64,000 nt of DNA from Exiguobacterium acetylicum (GCF_019890935.1 NZ_CP082333.1:1514001-1578000); one strand, 5' to 3'. Counted from the stretch's first letter, positions 30,940 through 41,026 are shown. Notes: generated by a model from the letters alone, not told the origin. Numbers and translations are program-made.

Positions 30940-31257
30940 TCAAATGATCGGCACCGTTGGTAGAAACAGCGTCGCGAACAGACTGATACTCAAGAACATC
31001 GAGTATCCGAAAAAGGTCGTTTTGGCATTTCCAGCCGCTCGGTTACCTAAGTACATGAATAAGACGATGGATAAGAACGTCAAACCCGTCAATACGGACG
31101 AGTGGTGTTGATCCGGCGAAGGAGCAAGCGACTGGACAAGATGCGCGAGACCAAGCGGCAGGACGATCAAAAGAAAGTAGTAGCCTAGACGTGCCTCGGA
31201 TGGGACGTCGACCTGTTCCTGTTCGGTTTCATAGTCATAACGCGTTTGCGTTTTCAT
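30940..31257 (-). CDS. Small membrane protein, three helices
   Basis: A 105-residue protein. The cytoplasmic N-terminus is acidic and aromatic (TRYDYETEQEQVDVPSEA). Helices lie at residues 25-45, 54-72 and 82-103. Family not recognised. ATG at 31257 follows GGAGGTGAAG. It is monocistronic and converges with czcD; no functional link is visible. Confidence 0.72.
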   Translation of the reverse strand: MKTQTRYDYETEQEQVDVPSEARLGYYFLLIVLPLGLAHLVQSLAPSPDQHHSSVLTGLTFLSIVLFMYLGNRAAGNAKTTFFGYSMFLSISLFATLFLPTVPII

Positions 31258-31432
31258 GGATCTTCACCTCCCTATGCGTTTTAGTATAGCGAATGAACAT
31301 GTCGGCTCTGTTACAGACGGGTAAGAATGCCTTAACAGACGATGACGATGTGATGACGAAAAAAGAATGGGCAGCAATTGAGAAAAATTGTAAGATGAAC
31401 AAGAAGTCGTTTTAGGAAAGGGATAAAACATC

Positions 31433-32632
31433 ATGTCACGTGCGTTTCGTTTTATGTATGTCTCGGATTTGTTATCGACCATCGGGACGAGTTTCGTCTA
31501 TATCGCGATCTACTGGGTAAGTGCGGAACAGATCAGTGCTTCCGGTGTCGCCTTGCTTGCGACCGGTGTCTTTTTGATTCGTTTTCTCGTCTCAACGTTC
31601 GTCGGACCGTGGATCGACCGGTTCGTCAGTGCATCGTTGTATCAAACATCATTACTCATTCGCTTGCTGGCGCTTGGGATCACGTTAGCGGGAATCGGAC
31701 TGACGGACATCGTCTTGCCATGGTTACTCGGCTTACTCGTCGTGCAGACGATTCTGCAAATCATTGGTGGCAATGCCGTCTTCACATGGGTCGTTGATTT
31801 AGTCGAAGATGACCAATTGCCGCAAGCGAATGCGTATCTTGCTACGATTGAGCGGATCGGTACGCTGAGCGGATTTTTACTCGGTGGGATGATGATCGCC
31901 CATTTCTCGATCGCGAGCATCTTATGGCTTGATCTTGGTCTACATCTCGTCTCCTGGTTACTCGTTCGACATATGTCAGGGCAAGTTGCAGAAGGTGTAC
32001 GTCAAGGGTCGTACCGCGAAGCGTTGCTCGAAGGGATTGGTCACGTCGTGCGTGACGGTCGCTTAAAATGGATCCTTGGTTGTGCAATCCTTGCAAACTG
32101 GATGATCACACCGATGAATACCTTACTTGCGCCATATGCCAAGGATGTCTTGTTGGGAAATGCCCAGACATTTTCTGCACTCGAGCTGGCGACGGTGATC
32201 GGGGGAATCGCGATGTCGCTCCTTTACGGAAAATGGGTCGCCTCCGTACGACAGGATAAGCTGTTTCGTTTTGCCGTCGTCTTGCAAGGTCTCGCGATTG
32301 CGATCGTCGCCTATGTCTCATCCGTCCCAGTGGCTGTTGGTGGTTTCGTCTTGCTCGGGATGGCGCTGACGTTATTCGGGATTCCATTTGCGACTTTGTT
32401 GCAGCGCTCGACGCCTGCGCATTTGCTCGGCCGGGTCCGGACGGCGATGGTCGCAGCATCAACGGCGTGTTCCGCGCTCTGTTACGGTCTGTCGTCGTAC
32501 TTGACGTCGTTCTTCAGTATCTCATTCGTTTTCCTGTTCTTTGCCTTAAGTGGACTTGTGATGACCAGTATCTGGTTGCTCCTTCATCGTACCGTTTCCT
32601 TTGCTGAAGAACGACAGGACAAGGTCGGATGA
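31433..32632 (+). CDS. MFS transporter, EntS/macrolide-efflux-like
   Basis: A 399-residue major facilitator with 12 predicted helices. The start of the fold (FRFMYVSDLLSTIGTSFVYIA) and the loop GPWIDRFVSAS resemble the MFS_3 group, which includes enterobactin exporter EntS and Mef macrolide pumps. A second-half motif, LLQRSTPAHLLGRVRTAMVA, is also typical. Export of a drug or small metabolite is likely; the substrate cannot be inferred. It is followed by a 36-residue membrane peptide gene 81 bases downstream. Confidence 0.9.
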   Translation: MSRAFRFMYVSDLLSTIGTSFVYIAIYWVSAEQISASGVALLATGVFLIRFLVSTFVGPWIDRFVSASLYQTSLLIRLLALGITLAGIGLTDIVLPWLLGLLVVQTILQIIGGNAVFTWVVDLVEDDQLPQANAYLATIERIGTLSGFLLGGMMIAHFSIASILWLDLGLHLVSWLLVRHMSGQVAEGVRQGSYREALLEGIGHVVRDGRLKWILGCAILANWMITPMNTLLAPYAKDVLLGNAQTFSALELATVIGGIAMSLLYGKWVASVRQDKLFRFAVVLQGLAIAIVAYVSSVPVAVGGFVLLGMALTLFGIPFATLLQRSTPAHLLGRVRTAMVAASTACSALCYGLSSYLTSFFSISFVFLFFALSGLVMTSIWLLLHRTVSFAEERQDKVG

Positions 32633-32713
32633 AATATCCGCCTTGAGGTGGAGGTAAGCGGTTTCGCACTCTTATACACTAGAGATAGAAATGAACGATG
32701 AGGAGTGGAGTCG

Positions 32714-32824
32714 ATGGAGAGTTTATGGGTCACAGCGTTATTGTTTTTGATTCCGATCAGTGGGATGACGGTCTTTTTGAATGTACTATGGCGTCGAATG
32801 GCAACGGAAGGCGTTTCGGAGTAA
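32714..32824 (+). CDS. Tiny single-helix membrane protein, 36 residues
   Basis: Read directly: ATG 32714 to TAA 32824, after GAGGAGTGGAG. The product is MESLWVTALLFLIPISGMTV continuing FLNVLWRRMATEGVSE. It has one membrane helix followed by a basic then acidic tail. It has its own ribosome-binding site and a terminator just downstream. It could be a small subunit of the upstream MFS pump (inference). Confidence 0.58.
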   Translation: MESLWVTALLFLIPISGMTVFLNVLWRRMATEGVSE

Positions 32825-32837
32825 GGATGAACAAATA

Positions 32838-32888
32838 GAACGCGTCTGCTCACCGATGTTAGATCGGACAGCGGACGTTTTTTATTGA
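32838..32888 (+). terminator. Intrinsic terminator
   Basis: An imperfect long stem (GCGTCTGCTC... with ...GACAGCGGACGT, inner CCGATgttAGATCGG) is followed by TTTTTT. Confidence 0.78.
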
Positions 32889-33005
32889 GGCATAAATGGT
32901 CGTAGAAGAATGACCTCAGATTCGTTAAATCAATACTTCCTGTGTAAACTGAAGTAGCAAGCGGTTTTATGATGTTGAGATTGAATATAAGGGGGAAGCA
33001 TCAAC

Positions 33006-33746
33006 ATGAAAGCAATCATTACAGGTATGAACGGTACGGTAGCACCCGTCGTTGCGGATGTCTTAGCAAAGCACGACATCGAGACAGTTGCCTGGGACCG
33101 AACGAAAGTCTCGACGACTGACGAATCGGCGATGCGCACGTTTTTAGAAACGGAACGACCAGATTATTTCTTACATATCGGGATGGGGTCCGTCAGTTGG
33201 ACGGAAGCGCTCGTCCGCTTGTGCCAAGAATATGCGATTCCGTTCTTCTTCACGAGTACGGTGTCTGTCTTCTCAGACGACGTGCCGGCACCAATCGACA
33301 AGGACGCTGTTCCAGACGCAACCGACGAGTATGGTGCCTATAAGATTGCTTGCGAACAAGCGATTCAAGCACTCGATCCACAAGCGAAGATCGTCCGGAT
33401 CGGCTGGCAAATCGGGACGGAAGCTGGTTCGAACAACATGGTCGATTTCTTTACGAACGAGATGAAACAGCACGGCGTCATTCGAGCGAGTCAAAACTGG
33501 TATCCGTCGAGTTCGGTGCTTGAAGATACGGCAGAAGCGCTCGTTACGATTTTACTTGAACAGGAAGCAGGTCTCTATCAGTTGAACGGCAACGAGCGTT
33601 ATTCGATGTACGACTTAGCGCGTGCCTTGAATACGCTTCACGCAAAAAACTGGACGATCGAACCGGTCGATGAACCACGCCGCGATAACCGAATGGCGAC
33701 GGACATCGTCTTGGTCCGTCCATTGTCGGAACGATTGCCCCTCTAA
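33006..33746 (+). CDS. NAD(P)-dependent sugar-nucleotide/RmlD-like reductase
   Basis: A 246-residue extended-SDR-like protein similar to dTDP-4-dehydrorhamnose reductase (RmlD). The dinucleotide motif is shortened to TGMNGTVAP. DYFLHIGMGS replaces the usual VVNxAA. FFFTSTVSVF carries the catalytic Ser/Thr and YGAYKIACE the Tyr-x3-Lys. Length is about 40 residues shorter than typical RmlD. No rhamnose-pathway genes are adjacent, so a different substrate is likely. ATG at 33006 follows AAGGGGGAAG. It is a single-gene unit. Confidence 0.85.
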   Translation: MKAIITGMNGTVAPVVADVLAKHDIETVAWDRTKVSTTDESAMRTFLETERPDYFLHIGMGSVSWTEALVRLCQEYAIPFFFTSTVSVFSDDVPAPIDKDAVPDATDEYGAYKIACEQAIQALDPQAKIVRIGWQIGTEAGSNNMVDFFTNEMKQHGVIRASQNWYPSSSVLEDTAEALVTILLEQEAGLYQLNGNERYSMYDLARALNTLHAKNWTIEPVDEPRRDNRMATDIVLVRPLSERLPL

Positions 33747-33749
33747 TCA

Positions 33750-33798
33750 AACATCCCGCTCTCCTTGACACGTGTCAAAGAGAGCGGGATGTTTTTTA
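33750..33798. terminator. Bidirectional terminator
   Basis: ACATCCCGCTCT / AGAGCGGGATGT with inner TTGACAcgTGTCAA, followed by TTTTTT on the plus strand and TTTGATT on the minus strand. Confidence 0.92.
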
Positions 33799-34935
33799 TT
33801 GTGCAACTGGAGTTTCTGCTGCAAAAGCAAGCGTTGGTCCAAAGATTTCGTAATGCAGTTTGTCGGGTGACGCAGTGAAGTGTTCGATCACATATTGAAT
33901 CATTGCTTCCGGACCACAGACGTATGTCGAATCCGTGATACCTGCGATAACGTCTTTCGGCAGGCGACCCGCTTGATCCATTGCCTGGTGTTCTGCGTAA
34001 CGAATGACGCGTGCGCCACGTTGCTCAAGCAAGGCAAGTTGCTCGTTAAATGGACGATGGCGTTCGTCTTGGACAGCGTGATGTAACGTGACCTGTCGAC
34101 CAGCAGCTAACGCTTTGTCAGCCATCGCAAGCATCGGTGTGATCCCGATCCCACCGGCAATCAGCACGACGGGTTCGTCTGACGCATCGAGTGTAAAAGC
34201 ACCCGCCGGCGCACTAATGAACACCGTGTCACCGACTTGCGCTGCATGTAAATAGTCCGAGACGATGCCTTCTCGTTTGACACCAATCGTATATGTTTCC
34301 ATGTTCGATGCCGTCGTCAGACTGTATTGACGATTGTGCCATAAGCCATCTTTGTCTTGAATCCGCACCGTGATGTATTGCCCGGCTCGATAAGCGGGGA
34401 GTGGACCGTCCGTGCGGAAGGTCAAGGCGCGAATCCCATCTGCTTGTTCCTCGACATCCGAAATCTCGACTGTCTGATATCCGGAAAAACCTTTCGCTTG
34501 TTCATCCTGTGCGTAAAGTTCGGCTTCAAGCGTGATGAACAGATTGGCAATCTCTCCGTATGCTTCTCCCCACGCGTGCAAGATGTCTGGCGTTGCGGCT
34601 TCTCCTAAGACATCTTGCATCGCTCCAAGCAATTCGTGCCCGACGATGGGATACATCTCCGGTTTAATTTGTAGACTGCGGTGCTTATGGAGCACGGGTA
34701 ATAAGACCGGTTTTAACGTCTCGAGTCGATCGATGTGAGCAGCAGCGGCATACACGGCGGTTGCGAGTGCTTGCGATTGGCGGTCGCTCCGTTGATTCGA
34801 TTGATTGAAGACGTGTTTCAGTTCCGGATGAGCTTGAAACAAGCGCTGATAAAAAACTTTCGTGATCGCGGCACCGTGCGACGCAAGGACGGGAACAGTC
34901 GATTGAACGATTTGAATGGTAGAGGTTGATAACAT
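33796..34935 (-). CDS. hmp: Flavohemoprotein (nitric oxide dioxygenase)
   Basis: A 379-residue Hmp that converts NO and O2 to nitrate using NAD(P)H. The N-terminal globin (1-140) has Tyr of the B10 position in VFYQRLF, a Gln in the E7 region, and proximal His in LHKHRSLQIKPEMYPIVG. The FAD domain has the RQYSLTTAS motif, and the NAD domain IAGGIGITPMLAMA plus STYVCGPEAMIQYV. All parts are intact. AAAAGGAAGTGG precedes ATG 34935. An NsrR-like palindrome upstream fits nitrosative-stress control. Confidence 0.97.
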   Translation of the reverse strand: MLSTSTIQIVQSTVPVLASHGAAITKVFYQRLFQAHPELKHVFNQSNQRSDRQSQALATAVYAAAAHIDRLETLKPVLLPVLHKHRSLQIKPEMYPIVGHELLGAMQDVLGEAATPDILHAWGEAYGEIANLFITLEAELYAQDEQAKGFSGYQTVEISDVEEQADGIRALTFRTDGPLPAYRAGQYITVRIQDKDGLWHNRQYSLTTASNMETYTIGVKREGIVSDYLHAAQVGDTVFISAPAGAFTLDASDEPVVLIAGGIGITPMLAMADKALAAGRQVTLHHAVQDERHRPFNEQLALLEQRGARVIRYAEHQAMDQAGRLPKDVIAGITDSTYVCGPEAMIQYVIEHFTASPDKLHYEIFGPTLAFAAETPVAQ

Positions 34936-35001
34936 AAGACCACTTCCTTTTCACTAAGTAATAAAGACAGTCTTAGTATTTCGCAGCCTCACTTTTAATA
35001 C

Positions 35002-35017
35002 AACATTTAAAATACTA
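35002..35017. promoter_or_regulatory. NsrR-like half-palindrome upstream of hmp
   Basis: On the minus strand TAGTATTTTAAATGTT shares the 11-base core GTATTTTAAAT with the B. subtilis NsrR consensus ATGTATTTTAAATACAT. The 3' arm is poor. It lies 67-82 bases before the hmp start. Confidence 0.45.
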
Positions 35018-35074
35018 GATTAAAGAATATCGTGCGTTTTGTCACAAGCAGGTCAAGATTTCGTCAACGATTCG

Positions 35075-36706
35075 TCACGATTGGTTGGAAATCCAGAGCT
35101 TCGAGAAATCAAAGTAACCGAAAGAGTCGATCGTGATGTTTTGCAATTCGATCGGATACGGAATCAGTCGTGTATCGTGATAGAACGGGATGAAATACGA
35201 TTCGTCGATCAAGTAACGCTCGATCGATTGGTGGATCGGAAGCCAGTCTTCGAACGGTGTCGCATCATATTGTTCGATCAATTTCAACATCTCTGGCATC
35301 TGCTGAAACAGTCGGATCGGTGGTGAGAACGTGTTCGTCATGAACTGATAAAAGGCGTACTGGATATTTCGCTCGAACACTTCGGCATGGATGGCGAGAT
35401 CAATCGTATCGTAAGCGTGAAAATCCGTGATGCTCTCTTCAAAGCCGACCTCGACGAACTCGTACGGAATCCCGTCTTGATCAAATCGCTGACAGAGCCA
35501 GCGTGTCACCTTGTCCGTAAAATCAGTCAGCTTGATTCGGATCGGTTGCGTGAACAAAACGGCAGGACCATCCGGGACAGTATACGGTTGACTATAGGAC
35601 TCAAGAAAACCACAGTCGTTCGGTTGTGCCCGTTCATGGAAGTCGTGAATGCCACCACGAACTTCCGCGACGAGCCGGTGGATATAATGTCGCGCGGCTT
35701 TTGATTCAAACGGACCACCGGCGCGTGGATGGAGCAAAACGAGACCAAACCCGGATTGCGTTGCGATCGTATCAATCGGACTGGAGTCAGATGCCGATGT
35801 CCGGTAGACCGGGTCATATTGCTCCGGCATCTGGATGAACTCAATCCGGTCGAGCAGGGCACGGATGCCAAAGTAATTCGGGAACGCTGTCAGAACGGTT
35901 TTCTTGTCGTCATGTTGCGTCAGTTGGAACGGTCCTGTCCCAATGCCATCCTTGATGATGCTCGTATGTATCGAGGCAAGTTGCGGCAAAATTGAACTCC
36001 GGCGCTGATCGAGTGTGAGATCGACCCGGTACGGACCGTTCGAGACGATTTGTTTCACGTGCCGGTAGGAATAGGCGTAAGCCGGATATTTGATCAAAGC
36101 ACGCAGACTCTTCGTCACTTCCTTACTCGTCAGGAGCGAGCCGTCATGAAAGCGGACGTCCTTCCGTAAGAAGAGGCTGAGCGTCGTTCCGTTCCAAATA
36201 TAATGATGGGCGAGTTCACCTTGGATGTTGCCGTCGACATCGATCGTAAACAGCCGGTTGAAGACGTTCTGGACGAGGTGGGCACTATGGATATCCGCTG
36301 CTTCTAACGGGTGGGTCGTTAAGAAATTCCGTTTTCGCGGAATCAATAACGCATCAGACGTTGTCTGTGTATAGCCGAATTTTCGTTCGAGTTGCCGCAT
36401 GAAGCGTCCTGCTTGCGCTGGCGACCAGTCCCATGTCAGTTCCTCCGTCACCGATTCGATCGAGTCACGGTCGATCCGCTCGAGCATACGTTTCGCATAT
36501 TCCCGTTCAACGTGACGCAACCAGACGAGTTCACTTAAGTTGCCTCGTCCGCGACCACTCGTGTAACCAATCCAACCGTCTTCCTGCCATTTATTGAGAT
36601 ATCGTTTCGTTTGTTTAGGACTGAGATGGATGGCGTCGGCAAGCGTCGCAATCGAGTAGTGTCCATTTCGGCAAGTCTTCCATAACATAAAAAGATAAGC
36701 ATCCAT
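35075..36706 (-). CDS. SgrR-like regulator: DNA-binding head plus solute-binding domain
   Basis: A 543-residue cytoplasmic protein. Residues 1-110 match SgrR_N (HLSPKQTKRYLNKWQEDGWIGYTSGRGRG, winged helix). The rest is an extracellular solute-binding protein family 5 domain (NVFNRLFTIDVDGNIQGELAHHY, FLRKDVRFHDGSLLTS, ASIHTSIIKDGIGTGPFQL) without signal peptide, so it acts as an internal ligand sensor. ATG at 36706 was chosen after AAGGAGG. The divergent MFS gene at 36809 is the natural target. The ligand is unknown, possibly a sugar or peptide. Confidence 0.9.
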   Translation of the reverse strand: MDAYLFMLWKTCRNGHYSIATLADAIHLSPKQTKRYLNKWQEDGWIGYTSGRGRGNLSELVWLRHVEREYAKRMLERIDRDSIESVTEELTWDWSPAQAGRFMRQLERKFGYTQTTSDALLIPRKRNFLTTHPLEAADIHSAHLVQNVFNRLFTIDVDGNIQGELAHHYIWNGTTLSLFLRKDVRFHDGSLLTSKEVTKSLRALIKYPAYAYSYRHVKQIVSNGPYRVDLTLDQRRSSILPQLASIHTSIIKDGIGTGPFQLTQHDDKKTVLTAFPNYFGIRALLDRIEFIQMPEQYDPVYRTSASDSSPIDTIATQSGFGLVLLHPRAGGPFESKAARHYIHRLVAEVRGGIHDFHERAQPNDCGFLESYSQPYTVPDGPAVLFTQPIRIKLTDFTDKVTRWLCQRFDQDGIPYEFVEVGFEESITDFHAYDTIDLAIHAEVFERNIQYAFYQFMTNTFSPPIRLFQQMPEMLKLIEQYDATPFEDWLPIHQSIERYLIDESYFIPFYHDTRLIPYPIELQNITIDSFGYFDFSKLWISNQS

Positions 36707-36808
36707 CGTCCTTCTCCTCCTTAAAAGGGGACATCTTTTTTTAATGACGTCCATTTTTCCTCTGTCTTGTCTTGTTTATGATACAGGTAGAGAATGGAAG
36801 GTGACAAT

Positions 36809-38044
36809 ATGAAATGGAAAGAAATACCGAAACCAATTAAAGTACGTCTCATCACATCGTTTTTCAACCGGGCTGTCTCGTTCTCCATCATGCCGTTCAT
36901 GGCCCTCTTGTTTGTCCGGGCATTCAACGAAGTCATCGCCGGTGCATTTTTGATCGCGATGGTCTTCGTCAGCTTCATCACGAATCTACTCGGCGGATAT
37001 CTTGCCGACCGCTTTTCCCGCAAACGTCTGCTCGTCACGACTTCTGCGCTCACAGCGCTGACGTTCATCACGATGACGATCTCATTGACACTCGACTGGA
37101 TGTTGTTGTTCATGGTCATCTACGCTGTCTTCTCGGTGACGAGTAATCTTGGTCGGCCGGCAATGAGCGCAATCATCATCGATGCAACGACGAAAGAGAA
37201 CCGCCAAGCGGTTTATGCGCTCGACTACTGGTTGATCAATCTCTCGATCGCCATCGGTACGGCGCTCGGGGGCTGGCTCTATGTCAGTAACCAATTGCTG
37301 TTGTTCTGGATCTTGAGCTTCACGTCGTCCGTTTTACCAATTGCATACTTCCTGTTTCTTGACGACACACCACGGACATGGCAACGTCAAAAACTTCGTG
37401 GTGTCCTCACGGATATTTTCACGAGCTATCAACTCGCTTGGCGGGACCGTCCGTTCGTTAAGGTTGTCTTCGGTTCGATGTGTATCTTAGCGGCTGAGTT
37501 TTCGATGGGCAGTTATGTCGCCGTCCGACTCGCCGATTCGTTTGAACCGTTATCATTTGCCGGGTGGTCGATCAACGGGGTTCGAATGATGAGTATCATC
37601 AACATCGAAAATACGTTACTCGTCGTCACGTTGACGTTCATCGTCCAGCGACTAGCGAAGCGCTTGTCTCCGCGCCGGACGCTCGCTGCGGGTCTCATGC
37701 TGTACACGATCGGTTATGTTGTCGTGACGAGTGCCAACAGCATGACGGCACTGATGGTCTTCATCTTCATCGCAACGATTGGCGAGTTGCTCTACTCCCC
37801 GGTCTTGAACACACAAAAAGCGAATATGATGCCAGCCGATCAACGTGGGGCGTACTCAGCATTCGCCGGGACGTCGTTTGCTGGAGCGGACTTACTTTCC
37901 CGGTCGACGATTCTCGTCGGGACCTTCTTGATTCCGTCGATGATGAGTGTATACCTTGGATTGATCCTCTTGACGGGCTTTGGATTAGTCTATACGAGTC
38001 TGTTCGTGAAGGAATCGGTCGAACGAGAGCGAAACGTATCTTAA
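36809..38044 (+). CDS. MFS transporter divergent from the SgrR-like regulator
   Basis: A 411-residue major facilitator with 12 helices. The loop 2-3 motif GGYLADRFSRKRLL is the MFS A-motif and VYALDYWLINLSIAIGTALGGWL is motif C-like, pointing to an antiporter-type drug or metabolite exporter of the MdtH/YdeR-like group. I chose ATG 36809, after GGAAGGTGA; an in-frame ATG at 36794 is less well placed. A GNAT gene follows 15 bases later, probably in the same transcript. Confidence 0.9.
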   Translation: MKWKEIPKPIKVRLITSFFNRAVSFSIMPFMALLFVRAFNEVIAGAFLIAMVFVSFITNLLGGYLADRFSRKRLLVTTSALTALTFITMTISLTLDWMLLFMVIYAVFSVTSNLGRPAMSAIIIDATTKENRQAVYALDYWLINLSIAIGTALGGWLYVSNQLLLFWILSFTSSVLPIAYFLFLDDTPRTWQRQKLRGVLTDIFTSYQLAWRDRPFVKVVFGSMCILAAEFSMGSYVAVRLADSFEPLSFAGWSINGVRMMSIINIENTLLVVTLTFIVQRLAKRLSPRRTLAAGLMLYTIGYVVVTSANSMTALMVFIFIATIGELLYSPVLNTQKANMMPADQRGAYSAFAGTSFAGADLLSRSTILVGTFLIPSMMSVYLGLILLTGFGLVYTSLFVKESVERERNVS

Positions 38045-38059
38045 TAAGGGGGAATACAG

Positions 38060-38632
38060 ATGAACTTACCAGATACTATCGAAACGCCACGGCACCTGTT
38101 ACGCCGTTGGCAAGAAAACGATGCAGCCGCATTGTATGCTTACGCCAAGGATCCAACTGTCGGACCAAAAGCAGGCTGGGCGCCGCACGCGTCACTTGAC
38201 GAAAGCCAAGAAGTGATCGGCATTTTCCAAGCGTCACCTGGCGAGTATGCCGTTACCGATAAGGAGACGGGAGCAGTCATCGGGAGCTTCGGATTTCACT
38301 TCAATCGTCGGCCGGACGATTCGATCACCCATGACCGTCAAGTCGAGATCGGCTATGTCCTCGCACCTGATTACTGGGGAGAAGGGCGGATGCCGGAAAT
38401 CGTTGAAGCAATACTTAATTTCATCTTCCGGGAACTACCAATCGATATCGTTTGGTGTGGTCACTTTGATTTCAATGACCAATCACGCCGTGTCGTTGAA
38501 AAACTTGGGTTTACGCCTGTTCTTGACCGACCATTCGTCTTAGAACGAATCGACGGACGGACCGTGACGAGCCATGTCTACAACTGGACGCGTGAGCGGT
38601 ATGAGGCAGAGAAGGGAATACAGAATAAATAA
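38060..38632 (+). CDS. GNAT acetyltransferase, RimJ/RimL-like
   Basis: A 190-residue acetyltransferase. N-terminal TIETPRHLLRRWQENDAAALYAYAKDP, strand VEIGYVLAPDYWGEGRMPEIV (acetyl-CoA loop, with the usual Gly-x-Gly altered to GEGRM), and C-terminal NDQSRRVVEKLGFTPV follow the RimJ/RimL plan. It acetylates an amine on a protein or small molecule. AAGGGGGAA precedes ATG 38060. Association with an exporter suggests modification of a compound, though this is inference. Confidence 0.9.
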   Translation: MNLPDTIETPRHLLRRWQENDAAALYAYAKDPTVGPKAGWAPHASLDESQEVIGIFQASPGEYAVTDKETGAVIGSFGFHFNRRPDDSITHDRQVEIGYVLAPDYWGEGRMPEIVEAILNFIFRELPIDIVWCGHFDFNDQSRRVVEKLGFTPVLDRPFVLERIDGRTVTSHVYNWTRERYEAEKGIQNK

Positions 38633-38639
38633 TATACAA

Positions 38640-38703
38640 AAACGACCTCAGCGATGGGGTCGTTTGAGCGAGAAAAAGATTCTTCACAAAAGAAGAGTCT
38701 TTT
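38640..38703 (+). terminator. Two consecutive hairpins, the second a standard terminator
   Basis: Hairpin 1: AAACGACC / GGTCGTTT (38640-38665), no U-tract. Hairpin 2: AAAGATTCTTC / GAAGAGTCTTT (38675-38703) followed by TTTTTT. Together they end the MFS-GNAT transcript. Confidence 0.82.
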
Positions 38704-38751
38704 TTTGTGCATGACGCGTGTGAGATCTTAGCGAAACAATAGCTATTTCTT

Positions 38752-38780
38752 TTTACGAATCATCGACCTTAACCTATACT
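38752..38780 (+). promoter_or_regulatory. Promoter of hemB
   Basis: TTTACG (38752-38757), 17 bases, TATACT (38775-38780), about 50 bases before the start. No Zur-like palindrome is evident here. Confidence 0.55.
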
Positions 38781-38811
38781 GATATAGCCTAGAAAAATTT
38801 ATGTGCTTTAA

Positions 38812-39825
<1,014 letters not shown>

Positions 39826-39834
39826 ATCAATAGG

Positions 39835-39886
39835 ATTCGAAACAAACGGTCTACCTTATCTAAAAGGTAGACCGTTTGTTTCGAAT
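39835..39886. terminator. 23-bp perfect hairpin after hemB
   Basis: Arms at 39835-39857 and 39864-39886 are perfectly complementary around a six-base loop (ATCTAA). No U-tract follows, but the arms contain T-rich ends. The stem is far longer than other terminators in the window. Confidence 0.7.
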
Positions 39887-39938
39887 GGAAGGTATCGTAG
39901 GGCTGTCCATTGCTTTAAGTAATCCCTTGTAGAAGTAA

Positions 39939-40685
39939 TCAATTTGTCTGAGTCTGTTTGGATTCACGGATGAAAACAATGGTGATCGTAATGGCAGCAA
40001 CAGCATATCCGACGAGTCCGGATGTCAATTCAGACCAATTAAATACAGAACGGAGAATGATTTGGGGAGCGAAATAGACGAACACTGCAATCGGTAAAAT
40101 CCATGTCTTCGTCTTCCATGCCGTGATTAGAATCCAGGCAATTAGAAGGGCGCCAATTAACCACCCGACGCTTGGAGATAAAGTGATTTTGGGCGAATCA
40201 ATGAGTCCGTTGACGATCAATAGTCCAATGATCAGGAGAATATGAACACTTCCATGAATACCATAACGCATGATGCGAGGGCGAGCGCCAGCACGTAATG
40301 CGTCTTGACGGAATAAAAACGCCAGGGTCGTCAAATAAACAGCGCTTATCAGTAGGAAGCCACCAACTAGCAAGATACTGAATGTTGTTGTTCCATTCAG
40401 CAGGTTTTGGAGATAGAGAAAACTCGATGCACCGAGAAAGACTTGCATGACGATCCAAAATGCTTCTATCGGATCGAACGCCATCTCTTTCGAAATCGAC
40501 TGGATGTAGTCAGCCGGACTGTCACCCGTGATCGCGCGAACCGATTTGCCATCCGCTTCCGCTTCAATCAGATGGTCTTCGAGTTCCAGGACGATCTCGT
40601 TCGTCGCTTGTTCATTTTTTCCCGAAGCAAGCAGGTAGACCTTCAAGTCTTCCAAAAATCGGGTTGATTCCGTTGATAGGGTCAT
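39939..40685 (-). CDS. HAAS-domain membrane protein paired with PadR
   Basis: A 248-residue protein. The N-terminal approximately 60 residues form a HAAS-like helical domain (FLEDLKVYLLASGKNEQATNEIVLELEDHLIEAEADGK, with GDSPADYIQSISKEM). About seven membrane helices follow. Such proteins are usually co-encoded with PadR repressors and may act as membrane partners. I chose ATG 40685, nine bases after AAAGGAGG. Its start lies one base beyond the PadR stop, so translation is coupled. Confidence 0.85.
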   Translation of the reverse strand: MTLSTESTRFLEDLKVYLLASGKNEQATNEIVLELEDHLIEAEADGKSVRAITGDSPADYIQSISKEMAFDPIEAFWIVMQVFLGASSFLYLQNLLNGTTTFSILLVGGFLLISAVYLTTLAFLFRQDALRAGARPRIMRYGIHGSVHILLIIGLLIVNGLIDSPKITLSPSVGWLIGALLIAWILITAWKTKTWILPIAVFVYFAPQIILRSVFNWSELTSGLVGYAVAAITITIVFIRESKQTQTN

Positions 40686-40686
40686 C

Positions 40687-41010
40687 TCAATCATCCTCCT
40701 TTAAAATACTTTCAACACTTGTCGAAAGGTGTTGCCATCTTTCCTTGAATGCGGTGAGTTCTTCTGCACCGCTCGTCGTGATCGAATAATACTTCCGTTT
40801 TGGACCGGACGGAGAGACGCGTGAAGTCGCTTCGATCCAGCCCAGTTTTTGCATCCGGATCAATAAGGGATAGATTGTTCCTTCGCTGATGTCAGCGAAA
40901 CCGTATGCTTTCAGTTTCGTCGCCAGTTCGTAGCCATAAATCTCTTCTTCCGCGATCAGTGCAAGTAAACAACCGTCGAGAATCCCCTTTAACATTTGCG
41001 TCGATGACAT
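40687..41010 (-). CDS. PadR-family transcriptional regulator
   Basis: A 108-residue PadR protein: MLKGILDGCLLALIAEEEIYGYELATKLKAYGF, wing-helix SEGTIYPLLIRMQKLGWIEA, wing SGPKRKYYSIT, then a C-terminal dimer helix. ATG at 41010 was chosen, eight bases after AAAGGA; a 36-residue upstream extension lacks conservation. Two palindromic repeats in the upstream DNA suggest autoregulation. It is the first gene of a two-gene operon with the HAAS protein. Confidence 0.9.
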   Translation of the reverse strand: MSSTQMLKGILDGCLLALIAEEEIYGYELATKLKAYGFADISEGTIYPLLIRMQKLGWIEATSRVSPSGPKRKYYSITTSGAEELTAFKERWQHLSTSVESILKEDD

Positions 41011-41026
41011 CCGCATCATCCTTTCG

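Noticed and set aside
37564-38199. 211-residue plus-strand frame across the MFS and GNAT genes
   Set aside because: Composition is Arg/His/Asp-rich as expected for an out-of-frame read through GC-moderate genes; both real genes cover it.
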